This document shows, in pieces, positions 53,653-62,444 of a stretch of 64,000 nucleotides of DNA; within the stretch, counting starts at the first letter, position 1, and each line of letters opens with the position of its first letter. The DNA is from Fictibacillus phosphorivorans (GTDB lineage: Bacteria; Bacillota; Bacilli; Bacillales; Fictibacillaceae). The stretch spans positions 186,001-250,000 of the forward strand of contig NZ_LRFC01000038.1 in NCBI RefSeq assembly GCF_001619875.1, in the 5' to 3' direction. Position numbers and translations under genes: made by a program. Under the pieces are notes generated by a model. It was not told the origin of the DNA and did no database searches. It saw only the letters and a list, made by a program, of their open reading frames with translations.

Positions 53653-53898
53653 ATGAAACAAGGAATTCATCCGAATTATAAAAAGGTTATCTTTGTTGAC
53701 GCTCAAAGCGGATTTAGCTTCCTTTCAGGTTCAACTTTGTCTTCAAACGAGACAATGAAGTGGGAAGACGGTAACGAATATCCAGTAATCAAAGTGGATG
53801 TTAGTTCTGACACTCACCCGTTCTACACTGGACGTCAGAAGTTCTCTGATGTTGGTGGACGTGTTGACCGCTTTAAGAAGAAATACAACCTTAAGTAA
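53653..53898 (+). CDS. rpmE: Ribosomal protein bL31, type B (zinc-free)
   Basis: 81 residues. [20 protein letters not shown] and [15 protein letters not shown]-like [20 protein letters not shown] identify bL31. The CxxC/CxxC zinc ligands of the type A protein are replaced (VDAQ, DTHP), so this is the Cys-free form, longer in the middle, like B. subtilis YtiA. Yet the gene occupies the rho-rpmE-tdk position that in B. subtilis holds the zinc form. No Zur-like palindrome is visible upstream. ATG 53653 follows AGAAGGAG. Confidence 0.93.
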   Translation: MKQGIHPNYKKVIFVDAQSGFSFLSGSTLSSNETMKWEDGNEYPVIKVDVSSDTHPFYTGRQKFSDVGGRVDRFKKKYNLK

Positions 53899-53907
53899 TT
53901 TGTTGCA

Positions 53908-53948
53908 AGCAAAAGGGCAGGAGTCTTTCTTGCCCTTTTTTCTTTTAT
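53908..53948 (+). terminator. rpmE terminator
   Basis: AAAAGGGCA / TGCCCTTTT followed by TTTCTTTT. A second hairpin, ACTCGGT / ACCGGGT plus TTTTTT, lies at 53967-54002. Confidence 0.88.
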
Positions 53949-54111
53949 ATAAACATACATTTTAAAGACTCGGTAACTGTATGGATGGACCGGGTTTTTT
54001 ATACGCCTTAAAAGGAGTAAAGCACTCCTGTACCGAACGTGTAAGTATGAGAAAACAGAAGCAAAATCGTACATACTAAGGGAAAGATTGTTGCGAAAGG
54101 GGGAGCAGGCC

Positions 54112-54738
54112 ATGTATGTGATGAAACAAAATGGCTGGATCGAATTGATTTGCGGCAGCATGTTCTCTGGAAAGTCAGAAGAACTCATTCGCCGTGTAAG
54201 AAGGGCAACGTATGCCAAGCAAAAAGTACAGGTGTTTAAGCCGCTGATCGATAATCGCTACAGCGAGGAGTCGGTCGTGTCTCATAACGGGACAGCTGTG
54301 TTGGCTGAGCCTGTTGGACGATCTGTTGAGATTTTAAAGAATGTTTTACCGGAAACAGAAGTGGTTGCGATCGATGAAGTTCAATTCTTCGATGAAGACA
54401 TCATCCCAGTTGCTCAAGAACTTGCGGATCAAGGACTGCGCGTCATTGTTGCAGGACTTGACCAAGACTTTAAGGGCGAGCCATTCGGTCCTGTTCCAAA
54501 AATGATGGCACTTGCTGAACACGTGACAAAGCTTCAGGCGATCTGCATGGTTTGCGGCTCACCTGCTAGCCGAACACAGCGTTTGATCGACGGCAGACCA
54601 GCTTCTTACGATGATCCCGTGATCTTAGTAGGCGCATCCGAGTCATACGAACCGCGCTGCCGCCATTGTCACGAAGTACCAGGAAAGAAACGAAACCTCC
54701 TTTCAGGCGCAGAGGGCTTAGAAGGTCGGTTAAAATAG
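54112..54738 (+). CDS. tdk: Thymidine kinase
   Basis: 208 residues, type II thymidine kinase. P-loop [16 protein letters not shown], Walker-B-like [13 protein letters not shown], lasso/zinc ribbon Cys pairs [13 protein letters not shown] and [12 protein letters not shown]. It phosphorylates thymidine for salvage. ATG 54112 is chosen (AAGGGGGAG upstream); an alternative ATG lies 9 bases downstream (MKQNGWIEL). Confidence 0.94.
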   Translation: MYVMKQNGWIELICGSMFSGKSEELIRRVRRATYAKQKVQVFKPLIDNRYSEESVVSHNGTAVLAEPVGRSVEILKNVLPETEVVAIDEVQFFDEDIIPVAQELADQGLRVIVAGLDQDFKGEPFGPVPKMMALAEHVTKLQAICMVCGSPASRTQRLIDGRPASYDDPVILVGASESYEPRCRHCHEVPGKKRNLLSGAEGLEGRLK

Positions 54739-54747
54739 TTGATTAAG

Positions 54748-54780
54748 TCCGAAAGCCTTGTGCTTTTGGGCTTTTTTGTT
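54748..54780 (+). terminator. tdk terminator
   Basis: CCGAAAGCC / GCTTTTGGG-type stem followed by CTTTTTTGTTTT. Confidence 0.8.
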
Positions 54781-54830
54781 TTGGGTGGGATGAGAAGGCA
54801 GAATCTGCGCGTGTCGGAAAATGTCGCGGT

Positions 54831-54932
54831 ATGTCGACTCGTGGATAAATGCTTAAAATTTGTGGAATGGAGGCAAAAACTTTTGGATTCAGAGGCGAAA
54901 CTTGTGGATTGAAACTCAATATTTATGGATTC
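54831..54932 (+). repeat. 21-nt-period intergenic array G (5 units)
   Basis: GGAT/GGAA cores at 54843, 54864, 54885, 54906 and 54927 are exactly 21 bases apart; unit about AAACTTGTGGATT plus variable bases. Its first unit, ATGTCGACTCGTGGATAAA, is identical to the first unit of array A 48.7 kb away. It follows the tdk terminator by about 55 bases. Confidence 0.9.
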
Positions 54933-55022
54933 ACCTAACCAACCTCTGAGTTTCCTTGCTTCAGCCCAGCTCCTCCCATAAAAAAGCGCAGTTTCGCCTA
55001 AAGAAACTGCCTGCTATAGAAC

Positions 55023-55070
55023 ATAAACACCTCCAGATCAGGAAATCCTAACGATATGGGAGGTGTTTAT
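55023..55070 (+). promoter_or_regulatory. Perfect 12-bp stem that covers the ribosome site of the spore lipoprotein gene
   Basis: ATAAACACCTCC (55023-55034) is the exact complement of GGAGGTGTTTAT (55059-55070). The second arm contains the Shine-Dalgarno and ends one base before the GTG start at 55072. Loop 24 bases. If transcription begins upstream of 55023, translation would be masked. Confidence 0.6.
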
Positions 55071-55071
55071 A

Positions 55072-55542
55072 GTGAAAAAGGCGATTATTGCTCCAGTTTT
55101 CGTGTTGCTCGTGACCACAGCGTGTTCACCTATGCAGTCCTATAAGGAAGAAGGCGCAAAAACGGAACCGGCAGCTCATGAAAGTAGACGGGATGTACGC
55201 GATAACCTGTTTGGCCATGGAATTATAAATTACCACCTAACGAAAAATGAGCCGCGCAACAGTTATAGTTTTGACACAAACATGAACCCGAGTGATTATC
55301 GGACGATGAACTCAACGCGATTCGATTTGTCTGATGACCAGGATATGATCCGTCAAGCTGTAATTGATGCATCTGGCATTAACCCGCAGATGGTCACCAT
55401 TAACGGGAACTATGCGCACATTCATATTAACGTGCCGCATGATATGTCAAAAAAGGAACGTGCTGCAACCTATCGTAAAATTATGAATGCCGTTGAACGT
55501 GCGGTTCCTCGATATAATTTCTCACTTAAAATCGATGACTAG
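55072..55542 (+). CDS. Spore lipoprotein of the YhcN/YlaJ family
   Basis: 156 residues. Signal peptide with lipobox VTTAC (Cys at residue 18). The mature part contains FDLSDDQDMIRQAVIDASGI and GNYAHIHINVPHDMSKKERA, the pattern of YhcN/YlaJ sporulation lipoproteins, which reside on the forespore inner membrane and influence germination or outgrowth. The start is GTG 55072, seven bases after GGGAGGTG, which is enclosed in a perfect hairpin. Confidence 0.8.
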   Translation: MKKAIIAPVFVLLVTTACSPMQSYKEEGAKTEPAAHESRRDVRDNLFGHGIINYHLTKNEPRNSYSFDTNMNPSDYRTMNSTRFDLSDDQDMIRQAVIDASGINPQMVTINGNYAHIHINVPHDMSKKERAATYRKIMNAVERAVPRYNFSLKIDD

Positions 55543-55548
55543 ACTAGC

Positions 55549-55598
55549 GGGAAATAAAATGGGAAATGGGGTCAGACCCCATTTCCCATTTATTTCCC
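55549..55598. repeat. 50-bp near-perfect palindrome overlapping the cdr stop codon
   Basis: Centred on GGGGTCAGACCCC (about 55568-55580). The arms GGGAAATAAAATGGGAAAT and ATTTCCCATTTATTTCCC pair with one bulged A. On the minus strand the last codons and stop of the reductase gene (GGG AAA TAA) are inside it. The prmC end at 62.3 kb has nearly the same left arm. Confidence 0.88.
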
Positions 55599-56924
55599 AA
55601 GCCTTCGAGCAGCTTGCTGGATTGGATCCCACGAACCGTTGTAAGGCGGGGCGTAGGATAAATCAAGATCAGTCAGTTCTTCAACGTCCATCTCATGGTA
55701 CAGAGCTGTCGCTAAAACATCAATTCGTTTATCAACGCCTTCTGCTCCTATAATTTGACCGCCTAAGAGCTTTTTCGTTTCACGATGATACGTAATTTTA
55801 ACTTCTAATTTTTTTGGATCAGGATAATATCCAGCATGACTTTTTGTTGTGATCTTAATTTCTCCAAAAGGAATATTGAGTTTTTCTGCTTCTTTGTTGG
55901 ATAACCCCGTTTTTCCGAGGGTTAGATCCATAAATTGAATGATGGAGGATCCTACAATTCCTTTAAAAGGTTTCTCGACGCCAGCCATATTCAGCCCTGC
56001 GATTCGGCCTTGCTTATTTGCCGTTGTTCCAAGCGGGATATGGTCATTGAGTTTTTTTACACGATGATAGTGGGTCGCGCAATCACCAGCGGCATAAACG
56101 CCATCCACATTCGTTTCCATTCGCTCGTTTACAACGATAACACCTTGCTCGTTCAGTTCCACATTCGTATTTTTCAAAAAGTCTGTGTTAGGAGTTACGC
56201 CAACTGATACGATCACGAGGTCTGTTGGATAATCTTTTTTAGCGGTTTTCACAAACTGAACATGATCATCCCCTTTAAAGCCTAGCACTTCTTCCTCTAA
56301 GCAAAGTTCGATGCCATGTTTTTCAGCTTCTTCATGAATGAATGGAGCGAAATCTTCATCAAAGATACTGCCAAGCTGATTGCTGCGCTGGATGATGCGT
56401 ACACTCTTACCGAGTCGAATCACGTTTTCCGCCATTTCGAGACCGATGTATCCCCCGCCGATAATCGTTACGTTCTGCACATCTTTCAGTCCGGCCATCA
56501 GTTCCTCAGCGTCTGGAATCGTTTTAAGCGGATAGATGCCTTTTAGATGAACCCCCGTCCATTGTTTGGGGATGACCGGCCGCACACCAGTAGCGATCAG
56601 AAGTTTATCATATATCACCTCGAACGGTTTCCCTGTTTTCGTATGTATGCCAGAGACCGTTTTGGATTCCGTGTTTACGGCATTTACTTCGTGAAACGTC
56701 CGTGCGTCCATTCCGTATTTTTCGCGAAAGGTTTCAATACTGCGAGCGATGAGTTTTTCTGTAGAAGGTATAAGCCCGCCAACGACATACGGAAGTCCGC
56801 ATTGTCCGTAAGAATAGATCCCGCCTTTTTCAAGAACAGTAATATCCGGGTTCTCTGTGTTCCTGACAATCTGCATCGCGGCACTCATGCCAGCTGCGTC
56901 TCCTCCAATAATGCAATATTTCAT
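55590..56924 (-). CDS. cdr: CoA-disulfide reductase
   Basis: 444 residues, a FAD/NAD(P)H pyridine nucleotide-disulfide oxidoreductase of the single-cysteine group. FAD site [18 protein letters not shown]; active-site Cys42 in [17 protein letters not shown] site [17 protein letters not shown]; second FAD motif [14 protein letters not shown]-terminal dimer domain with [12 protein letters not shown]. It reduces CoA disulfide (and possibly polysulfides) in the cytosol. The CAGCTGATC-type region upstream shows AGGAGCT before ATG 56924. Last residues LGK and stop lie in the palindrome. Confidence 0.88.
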   Translation of the reverse strand: MKYCIIGGDAAGMSAAMQIVRNTENPDITVLEKGGIYSYGQCGLPYVVGGLIPSTEKLIARSIETFREKYGMDARTFHEVNAVNTESKTVSGIHTKTGKPFEVIYDKLLIATGVRPVIPKQWTGVHLKGIYPLKTIPDAEELMAGLKDVQNVTIIGGGYIGLEMAENVIRLGKSVRIIQRSNQLGSIFDEDFAPFIHEEAEKHGIELCLEEEVLGFKGDDHVQFVKTAKKDYPTDLVIVSVGVTPNTDFLKNTNVELNEQGVIVVNERMETNVDGVYAAGDCATHYHRVKKLNDHIPLGTTANKQGRIAGLNMAGVEKPFKGIVGSSIIQFMDLTLGKTGLSNKEAEKLNIPFGEIKITTKSHAGYYPDPKKLEVKITYHRETKKLLGGQIIGAEGVDKRIDVLATALYHEMDVEELTDLDLSYAPPYNGSWDPIQQAARRLGK

Positions 56925-57077
56925 CTGATCAGCTCCTTACATCTCTCTAACAATATAGTATTCCCATTGTCTCGAAAAAAGTAACTATACTTGTAGGATG
57001 ACACAACTCTCTTGTCTTTGACCAACAAGAAGTATGGACTTAAAACGAACTATGATAGTAGAAAGAGGTGGTGGACT

Positions 57078-57404
57078 GTGCTAGAAATTAAATCAAACGG
57101 AACGGACTGGAATGCACCGGTTCAACCGATTCATACGTTGTTAAAAAAATTGGAACAAAAACCATTAGACCCTGTCTATGAAGGCATGGGGAATTTTATT
57201 ATTAAGTATAAACATGAACATCAGACAGATCATCCGCGCTATGTTGGATGTACGCACTTTCTCGGTCATTTTGCGACCATTCCATATGTATTCAATCTGA
57301 TTACGAATGAAAAAGTAGTGATAGAAGAGTTAACGAAAGCGATTCGAATGAACCAAGAGCGTCTGGATTACGAGCAATTGCGCCGAAATATTTTTTCCTA
57401 TTAA
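57078..57404 (+). CDS. Conserved-looking cytosolic protein, function unknown
   Basis: About 108 residues starting at GTG 57078, behind AGAGGTGG. Features: LEIKSNGTDWNAPVQPIHTL, KYKHEHQTDHPRYVGCTHFL, then a C-terminal helix rich in Glu/Arg (MNQERLDYEQLRRNIF). No signal peptide or membrane helix. I do not recognise a family. The next gene starts 43 bases on, so they may form an operon. Confidence 0.6.
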   Translation: MLEIKSNGTDWNAPVQPIHTLLKKLEQKPLDPVYEGMGNFIIKYKHEHQTDHPRYVGCTHFLGHFATIPYVFNLITNEKVVIEELTKAIRMNQERLDYEQLRRNIFSY

Positions 57405-57446
57405 TTTCCTTTTGTCCTGTGCTATGCTTTTTGTGAGGTGATGGAA

Positions 57447-58088
57447 ATGAAGGGAAAAGTAGCTTCCTTGAACATCAAGCTTCCGGAAGAAGTAGCAACA
57501 TCTAAAAAGACTTTTTTTACAGCGTACCATAAAATCCCGCAGCAGCAGCCGGTCTTTTTACATAAAACGCATTTCGAGGGAGACGGTGTTGGAGATAAGG
57601 TCCATCATGGCGGACTGGATCAAGCAGTTTGCGTTTATCCTTATGAACATTATGAAAAGTGGAATGCTGAGCTAAAGCTGGAGGTGCCGCTTACGATCCC
57701 ATCATTCGGTGAAAACATTACGCCAACGAAAATGACAGAAGACGATGTGTGTATTGGGGATATTTTTCAGATGGGGAAAGCAGTCGTTCAAATTACACAG
57801 CCTCGCCAGCCCTGTAACACATTAGCTTCTATATTGTGCCGTCCTGATATGATTAAAAAGGTCGTAGATACAGGCCGTACGGGATATTATCTCCGCGTTC
57901 TGCAAGAAGGAATGGTGACGACGGGTGATGAGATGGTGAGAATTCATCAGCACCCTGCTGGCATTTCTGTAACAGAAGCCAATCTTATCAAGTATGGATT
58001 TGAAAAAGAGTCTGGGAAAATTCAGCGATTAATTGAAGTGAAGGAATTAGCTGAATCGATGAGGCAATCCCTATTAAAAAGAACTTAA
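57447..58088 (+). CDS. MOSC domain protein (YiiM/YflK-like)
   Basis: 213 residues. FEGDGVGDKVHHGGLDQAVC and FGENITPTKMTEDDVCIGDIF then QPRQPCNTLA (with the conserved Cys) are diagnostic for MOSC proteins of the YiiM branch, followed by a C-terminal 3-alpha domain (ISVTEANLIKYGFEKESG). YiiM-type proteins are molybdenum-cofactor enzymes that reduce N-hydroxylated compounds. ATG 57447 follows GAGGTG; an ATG at 57441 is less well spaced. Confidence 0.88.
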   Translation: MKGKVASLNIKLPEEVATSKKTFFTAYHKIPQQQPVFLHKTHFEGDGVGDKVHHGGLDQAVCVYPYEHYEKWNAELKLEVPLTIPSFGENITPTKMTEDDVCIGDIFQMGKAVVQITQPRQPCNTLASILCRPDMIKKVVDTGRTGYYLRVLQEGMVTTGDEMVRIHQHPAGISVTEANLIKYGFEKESGKIQRLIEVKELAESMRQSLLKRT

Positions 58089-58107
58089 AACTTTTATTAT
58101 AACACCT

Positions 58108-58148
58108 TTTAAAAAAGGAATCATTTGGGAAAATGGTTTCTTTTTTAC
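58108..58148 (+). terminator. Terminator after the MOSC gene
   Basis: AAAAAAGGAATCATTT / AAATGGTTTCTTTTTT, imperfect stem with its own T-run. Confidence 0.7.
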
Positions 58149-58320
58149 GTGGTTTATGGCACTGTAAATACCTTGTTTTTCCCAATATTTGAAAACAACA
58201 ATCATGATACAATGATTTAGTAATAATCGAACAATTCTGAATTATACATAACGGGCCCGGGACCTGACCACCAAGAGCACATGGTTTGATTGTTATAAAA
58301 TCATGATTGGGGGAAAAGAA

Positions 58321-59463
58321 ATGAAAAAAACTGTATTACGCGCATGCAGTGCAGTTCTCAGTTTGTTGTTTGTCCTATCTTTAATGGTAGGGAATCTCCA
58401 TTTCTCTGCATCAGCAGCAACGGTTGAAAAAGGACCGAAAAACTTCCTCGTTGGTTTTAAATCAGATATTCAAACAGCTCAAGTGAATGATATTAAAAAA
58501 ATGGGTGGGCAGGTTAAGCATCAGTATAAGTTTATGGATACGATGCTTGTTTCCATGCCTGAAGCAGCAGCAGAAGCGCTTAAGAAAAACCCGAATGTTT
58601 CTTATGTAGAGGAAGACGGAATCGCGTATAAAACAGCTCAATCTACCCCTTGGGGCGTTACACATATTAAAGCCAATCAAGTTCATGCGACTGGAAACAC
58701 AGGATCAGGTGTTAAAGTAGCGATCTTAGATACTGGAATTGATGCGAATCATGAAGATTTAACCGTACGCGGAGGCGCTAGCTTCGTACCAAGTGAGCCA
58801 AATGCGCTTGTTGATGGTGACGGGCATGGAACACATGTTGCAGGTACAGTTGCAGCACTGAATAACACAGTAGGTGTTCTTGGTGTAGCTTATTCTGCCG
58901 ACCTTTATGCGGTAAAAGTTCTAGACAGTACAGGAAGCGGAACATACAGCGGGATCATTCAAGGAATTGAGTGGGCGGTTGGAAACAATATGGATGTTAT
59001 CAACATGAGCTTAGGTGGAAGCTCTGGATCAACGGCGCTTCAGCAAGCTTGTGATAATGCATATAACTCTGGCGTGCTAGTAGTAGCGGCAGCCGGAAAC
59101 TCAGGAACAAGAGGAAAGCAGAATACAATTGGCTATCCAGCAAAATATGCTTCTGTTATGGCAGTTGGAGCGGTCGATTCTAGCAACAACCGAGCTTCCT
59201 TCTCTAGTGTAGGGGGAGAGCTTGAAGTAATGGCTCCAGGTGTAAGTATCTTAAGTTCTGTGCCTGGCAACCAATATGCGAGCTACAACGGAACGTCAAT
59301 GGCTTCACCACACGTGGCAGGAGCGGCGGCACTTATTATGGCTGGCAACCCAGGCCTGACAAACGTTCAAGTTCGTCAAAAACTTGTCAACACAGCAAAA
59401 CCACTTGGTGACTCTTTCTATTATGGAAAAGGTGTCATTGATGTGTATGCGGCAACTCGTTAA
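58321..59463 (+). CDS. Secreted subtilisin-type serine protease
   Basis: 380-residue prepro-enzyme. Signal peptide (1-32, ending SASA), I9 propeptide (~36-105, [20 protein letters not shown] to SYVEEDG), mature protease from about Ala106. Catalytic triad Asp137 (VAILDTGID), His169 ([11 protein letters not shown]) and Ser326 ([15 protein letters not shown]); oxyanion Asn260. The Asp-Ser spacing of 189 equals that of subtilisin BPN'. Calcium-dependent extracellular protease of the AprE class. ATG 58321 follows GGGGGAAAAG. It stands alone with its own terminator. Confidence 0.93.
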   Translation: MKKTVLRACSAVLSLLFVLSLMVGNLHFSASAATVEKGPKNFLVGFKSDIQTAQVNDIKKMGGQVKHQYKFMDTMLVSMPEAAAEALKKNPNVSYVEEDGIAYKTAQSTPWGVTHIKANQVHATGNTGSGVKVAILDTGIDANHEDLTVRGGASFVPSEPNALVDGDGHGTHVAGTVAALNNTVGVLGVAYSADLYAVKVLDSTGSGTYSGIIQGIEWAVGNNMDVINMSLGGSSGSTALQQACDNAYNSGVLVVAAAGNSGTRGKQNTIGYPAKYASVMAVGAVDSSNNRASFSSVGGELEVMAPGVSILSSVPGNQYASYNGTSMASPHVAGAAALIMAGNPGLTNVQVRQKLVNTAKPLGDSFYYGKGVIDVYAATR

Positions 59464-59467
59464 TAGC

Positions 59468-59504
59468 TGTAAAAGAGACTTCATTGCGAAGTCTCTTTTT
59501 TGTA
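59468..59504 (+). terminator. Protease gene terminator
   Basis: AGAGACTTC / GAAGTCTCT followed by TTTTTTG. Confidence 0.9.
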
Positions 59505-59519
59505 TTGTTAGTACGCTGT

Positions 59520-59807
59520 TTATATAAAATGTGTGATTTTCACACCGAATTCTTTACAAAATATTTGAAATTGATAAGCATCAAAAAAGATAAGTTCTTT
59601 TTTTTGCAGGTCATAACTTAATATCGTAGAACCAATCAGAGCATCTTTTCTCCGATAAGCTCTAATATTGGCAGTATGCTGAAACTCTTCAATCATTCCT
59701 TTTTCCGTTCCTGTCTTCAAGAGCTCAAAAACGGAAGGAAGATCATTGCTATAAATCTGCTTGTTTTCCCCGCATTTAATCAATCTTATCGTTTTCTTCA
59801 TTCGCAT
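59520..59807 (-). CDS. Hypothetical protein, 95 residues
   Basis: Basic, soluble. MRMKKTIRLIKCGENKQIYS, then IEEFQHTANIRAYRRKDALI and a hydrophobic-rich end YQFQIFCKEFGVKITHFI. TATGGAG precedes ATG 59807. Divergent from the HxlR-type regulator, which could control it. No family recognised. Confidence 0.55.
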   Translation of the reverse strand: MRMKKTIRLIKCGENKQIYSNDLPSVFELLKTGTEKGMIEEFQHTANIRAYRRKDALIGSTILSYDLQKKELIFFDAYQFQIFCKEFGVKITHFI

Positions 59808-59928
59808 TTCTCCATATCTATAGTGGTTATTTTTCGCTGTAGTCATTATAATAATAGTTAGTTTCAATTGGCAAGAAGGCACATTATTGTTGCATAGTTA
59901 CCTTTTTTATACTAAGGAGTGTCAAAAA

Positions 59929-60282
59929 TTGAGAAAAAATTATATACATCCAGTCGAGATAACTTTGGATGTAGTTTGTGGAAAATGGAAGGGTGTCATT
60001 CTTTGGCATCTGCAGCAGGAAAATATTCTGCGTTTTGGAGAGCTGAAAAAGCTATTGCCTGGTGTATCTCAAAAAACATTAACGCTACAGTTAAGAGAAC
60101 TAGAGGAAGACGGGCTTGTTAAGCGCAAGGTTTATCCTCAAGTTCCGCCAAAGGTAGAGTATTCACTTACGCATTATGGGCAAGAATTAGAAGCGACGCT
60201 AAATCAGATGTGCGAATGGGGTAAGAGGCATAAAGATAAAGTTGGACAAAATAATCAGCCAGTCAGTCAAGAAAACTCTTAA
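59929..60282 (+). CDS. HxlR-family transcriptional regulator
   Basis: 117 residues. [20 protein letters not shown] and [20 protein letters not shown], then [20 protein letters not shown] and [16 protein letters not shown] are the complete HxlR winged-helix domain, with the usual Cys near residue 16 in VVCGKWK, often a redox or electrophile sensor. The TTG start at 59929 follows AAGGAGTG. Target unknown; the divergent 95-residue gene is a candidate. Confidence 0.9.
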   Translation: MRKNYIHPVEITLDVVCGKWKGVILWHLQQENILRFGELKKLLPGVSQKTLTLQLRELEEDGLVKRKVYPQVPPKVEYSLTHYGQELEATLNQMCEWGKRHKDKVGQNNQPVSQENS

Positions 60283-60300
60283 TAAAGAACCTTAAAAAGA

Positions 60301-60329
60301 TTGAGAGTTTAGCTGATAACGACTATAAT
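60301..60329 (+). promoter_or_regulatory. Sigma-A promoter of prfA-prmC
   Basis: TTGAGA (60301-60306), 17 bases, TATAAT (60324-60329). Confidence 0.85.
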
Positions 60330-60365
60330 TATAATGTTATGCATATAAAACAGAGGTGAAAAACC

Positions 60366-61439
60366 ATGTTAGAACGTTTAGAGACAATTGAACAGCGATA
60401 TGACAAGCTAAATGAAATGCTAAGTGATCCTGAAGTTATAAATGATACAAACAAGCTTCGCGAGTATTCAAAAGAACAATCTTCTCTTCAAGATACAGTA
60501 GCGGTTTATCGTGAATATAAAGAAGCTAAAGAGCAGCTGGATGAAGCTAAATTGATGCTTGAAGATAAGCTTGATGCTGAAATGACAGCAATGGTAAAAG
60601 AAGAGATCTCAGGACTTAACCAGCAGATCGAAGAATTTACAGCTCAGTTAAAAATTCTATTGCTTCCAAAAGATCCGAACGACGACAAGAACGTTATCGT
60701 CGAGGTTCGTGGAGCAGCAGGCGGAGACGAGGCGGCACTTTTCGCTGGCGACCTTTATCGCATGTACACACGTTATGCAGAGATGCAAGGATGGAAGTCT
60801 GAAGTAATCGAAGCTTCATACACAGAGCTAGGCGGATATAAAGAGATCATCTTTATGATCAACGGTGCTGGTGCTTATTCGAAGCTAAAATATGAAAACG
60901 GCGCACACCGTGTTCAGCGTGTCCCTTCAACAGAATCAGGCGGACGTATTCATACGTCTACAGCTACAGTTGCTGTACTTCCAGAGGCTGAAGAGGTTGA
61001 AGTTGAGATTCATGAAAAAGACGTTCGTGTTGATACGTTTACATCTTCTGGTCCTGGGGGTCAGTCTGTAAACACGACTCAATCAGCGGTTCGTTTAACA
61101 CACATTCCTACAGGTACGGTTGTATCGTGTCAGGATGAGAAATCACAGATCAAGAACAAAGAAAAAGCGATGAAGGTTCTTCGAGCGCGTGTTTATGATA
61201 AGATTCAGCGAGAAATTCAAAAAGAGTATGATGAGACACGTAAGAGTGCGGTTGGATCAGGTGACCGTTCAGAGCGTATCCGTACGTACAACTTCCCGCA
61301 AAACCGTGTTACCGACCACCGTATCGGCTTAACGATTCAGAAGCTTGACCAAATCCTTCTTGGTAAGATGGATGAGTTTGTTGAAGCATTGATTACAGAA
61401 GATCAAACAAGCAAGATGAAAGCTCAGGCGGACGCGTAA
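60366..61439 (+). CDS. prfA: Peptide chain release factor 1
   Basis: 357 residues. The catalytic GGQ sits in [20 protein letters not shown] (about residue 230). The stop-codon recognition region precedes it, in the [18 protein letters not shown] neighbourhood (PxT-type). It releases peptides at UAA and UAG. GAGGTG precedes ATG 60366. prmC, which methylates the GGQ glutamine, follows after one base. Confidence 0.97.
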   Translation: MLERLETIEQRYDKLNEMLSDPEVINDTNKLREYSKEQSSLQDTVAVYREYKEAKEQLDEAKLMLEDKLDAEMTAMVKEEISGLNQQIEEFTAQLKILLLPKDPNDDKNVIVEVRGAAGGDEAALFAGDLYRMYTRYAEMQGWKSEVIEASYTELGGYKEIIFMINGAGAYSKLKYENGAHRVQRVPSTESGGRIHTSTATVAVLPEAEEVEVEIHEKDVRVDTFTSSGPGGQSVNTTQSAVRLTHIPTGTVVSCQDEKSQIKNKEKAMKVLRARVYDKIQREIQKEYDETRKSAVGSGDRSERIRTYNFPQNRVTDHRIGLTIQKLDQILLGKMDEFVEALITEDQTSKMKAQADA

Positions 61440-61440
61440 A

Positions 61441-62307
61441 ATGAGTACTAAAGTTCATGAAGCCCTCGCGTGGGCTTCTTCTTTTTTAGCTGAAAACGGA
61501 CGCGAAGGGTTTGCCGCAGAGATTTTGATGAGGCATGTGTTAGGTGATGTGAACCGGACGGAGATGCTCATGCGTCTTCACGATGCGATGGATGAGGATG
61601 CGTACGCTGAGTTGAAAAGAGCGGTCGCGCGCCATGCTGACGGGGAACCTGTTCAGTACATTACGGGCAAAGAAGAGTTTTATGGCCGAACGTTTTTGGT
61701 GAACAAAGAAGTCTTAATTCCACGCCCTGAAACCGAAGAACTGGTCGAGCATATGCTGACGCTTATTTCTAACCAATTTGGAGTTGAAGAGCACGTATCC
61801 GTTGCAGATATTGGCACAGGAAGCGGTGCGATCTCGATTTCGTTAGCACTTGAAAACGAGCGATTGAACGTATATACGGTTGATATAGCAGAGGAATCGA
61901 TTGATGTCGCCCGATGGAATGCAGATACACTTGGTGCAAAGGTTACATTCCTGCACGGCGACTTGCTGCAGCCTTTCATTGAACAGGGTAAGAAGCTGGA
62001 TGTAGTCGTATCAAACCCGCCTTATATCCCTGATCATGAGATAGCGGTACTTGAAACCATCGTAAAAGACCGAGAGCCGATGAGAGCATTAAGCGGCGGG
62101 GAAGATGGATATGTTTTTTACAGAAGATTTATGGAAGAGTTGCCGCTCGTGTTGAAAGAAAAAGCGATTGTTGGCTTTGAAGTAGGAGCTGGGCAGGGAG
62201 AGACAGTAGCGGATATGCTGCGTGAAACGTTCCCTGGTGCTGAAGTTTATGTGAAAGAAGACATCAGCGGCAAGGACCGTATGGTTTTCGCCCTTCTTGG
62301 GAAATAA
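61441..62307 (+). CDS. prmC: Release factor glutamine methyltransferase
   Basis: 288 residues. N-terminal helical domain, SAM site VADIGTGSGAISISLALE, and the catalytic NPPY motif in VVSNPPYIPDHE. QYITGKEEFYGRTF then IPRPETEELVE is the PrmC hallmark. It starts one base after the prfA stop. The final residues LGK and the stop come from GGGAAATAA, the start of a palindromic repeat, so the natural C-terminus may have been altered by it. Confidence 0.95.
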   Translation: MSTKVHEALAWASSFLAENGREGFAAEILMRHVLGDVNRTEMLMRLHDAMDEDAYAELKRAVARHADGEPVQYITGKEEFYGRTFLVNKEVLIPRPETEELVEHMLTLISNQFGVEEHVSVADIGTGSGAISISLALENERLNVYTVDIAEESIDVARWNADTLGAKVTFLHGDLLQPFIEQGKKLDVVVSNPPYIPDHEIAVLETIVKDREPMRALSGGEDGYVFYRRFMEELPLVLKEKAIVGFEVGAGQGETVADMLRETFPGAEVYVKEDISGKDRMVFALLGK

Positions 62308-62342
62308 CGTGGGAAATGGGGTCTGACCCCGGGTCAGACCCC
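62299..62342. repeat. Palindromic repeat overlapping the prmC stop codon
   Basis: GGGAAATAACGTGGGAAAT, then GGGGTCTGACCCC and immediately GGGTCAGACCCC, which are inverted copies of each other. The left part is nearly the same as the cdr-end palindrome at 55549 in the same order relative to the stop. Confidence 0.85.
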
Positions 62343-62365
62343 AAACAATTTACACACAATTCAAA

Positions 62366-62407
62366 TCAAAAAAGGAAAGAGGCCCTTTGGCCTCTTTCCT
62401 TTTTCCT
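62366..62407. terminator. Bidirectional terminator between prmC and rbsB
   Basis: AAAGGAAAGAGGCC / GGCCTCTTTCCTTT with CTTT loop, flanked by A and T runs. Confidence 0.92.
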
Positions 62408-62444
62408 TATCCCACCCATTCTATTCTTATTCTCATTTTTATTC

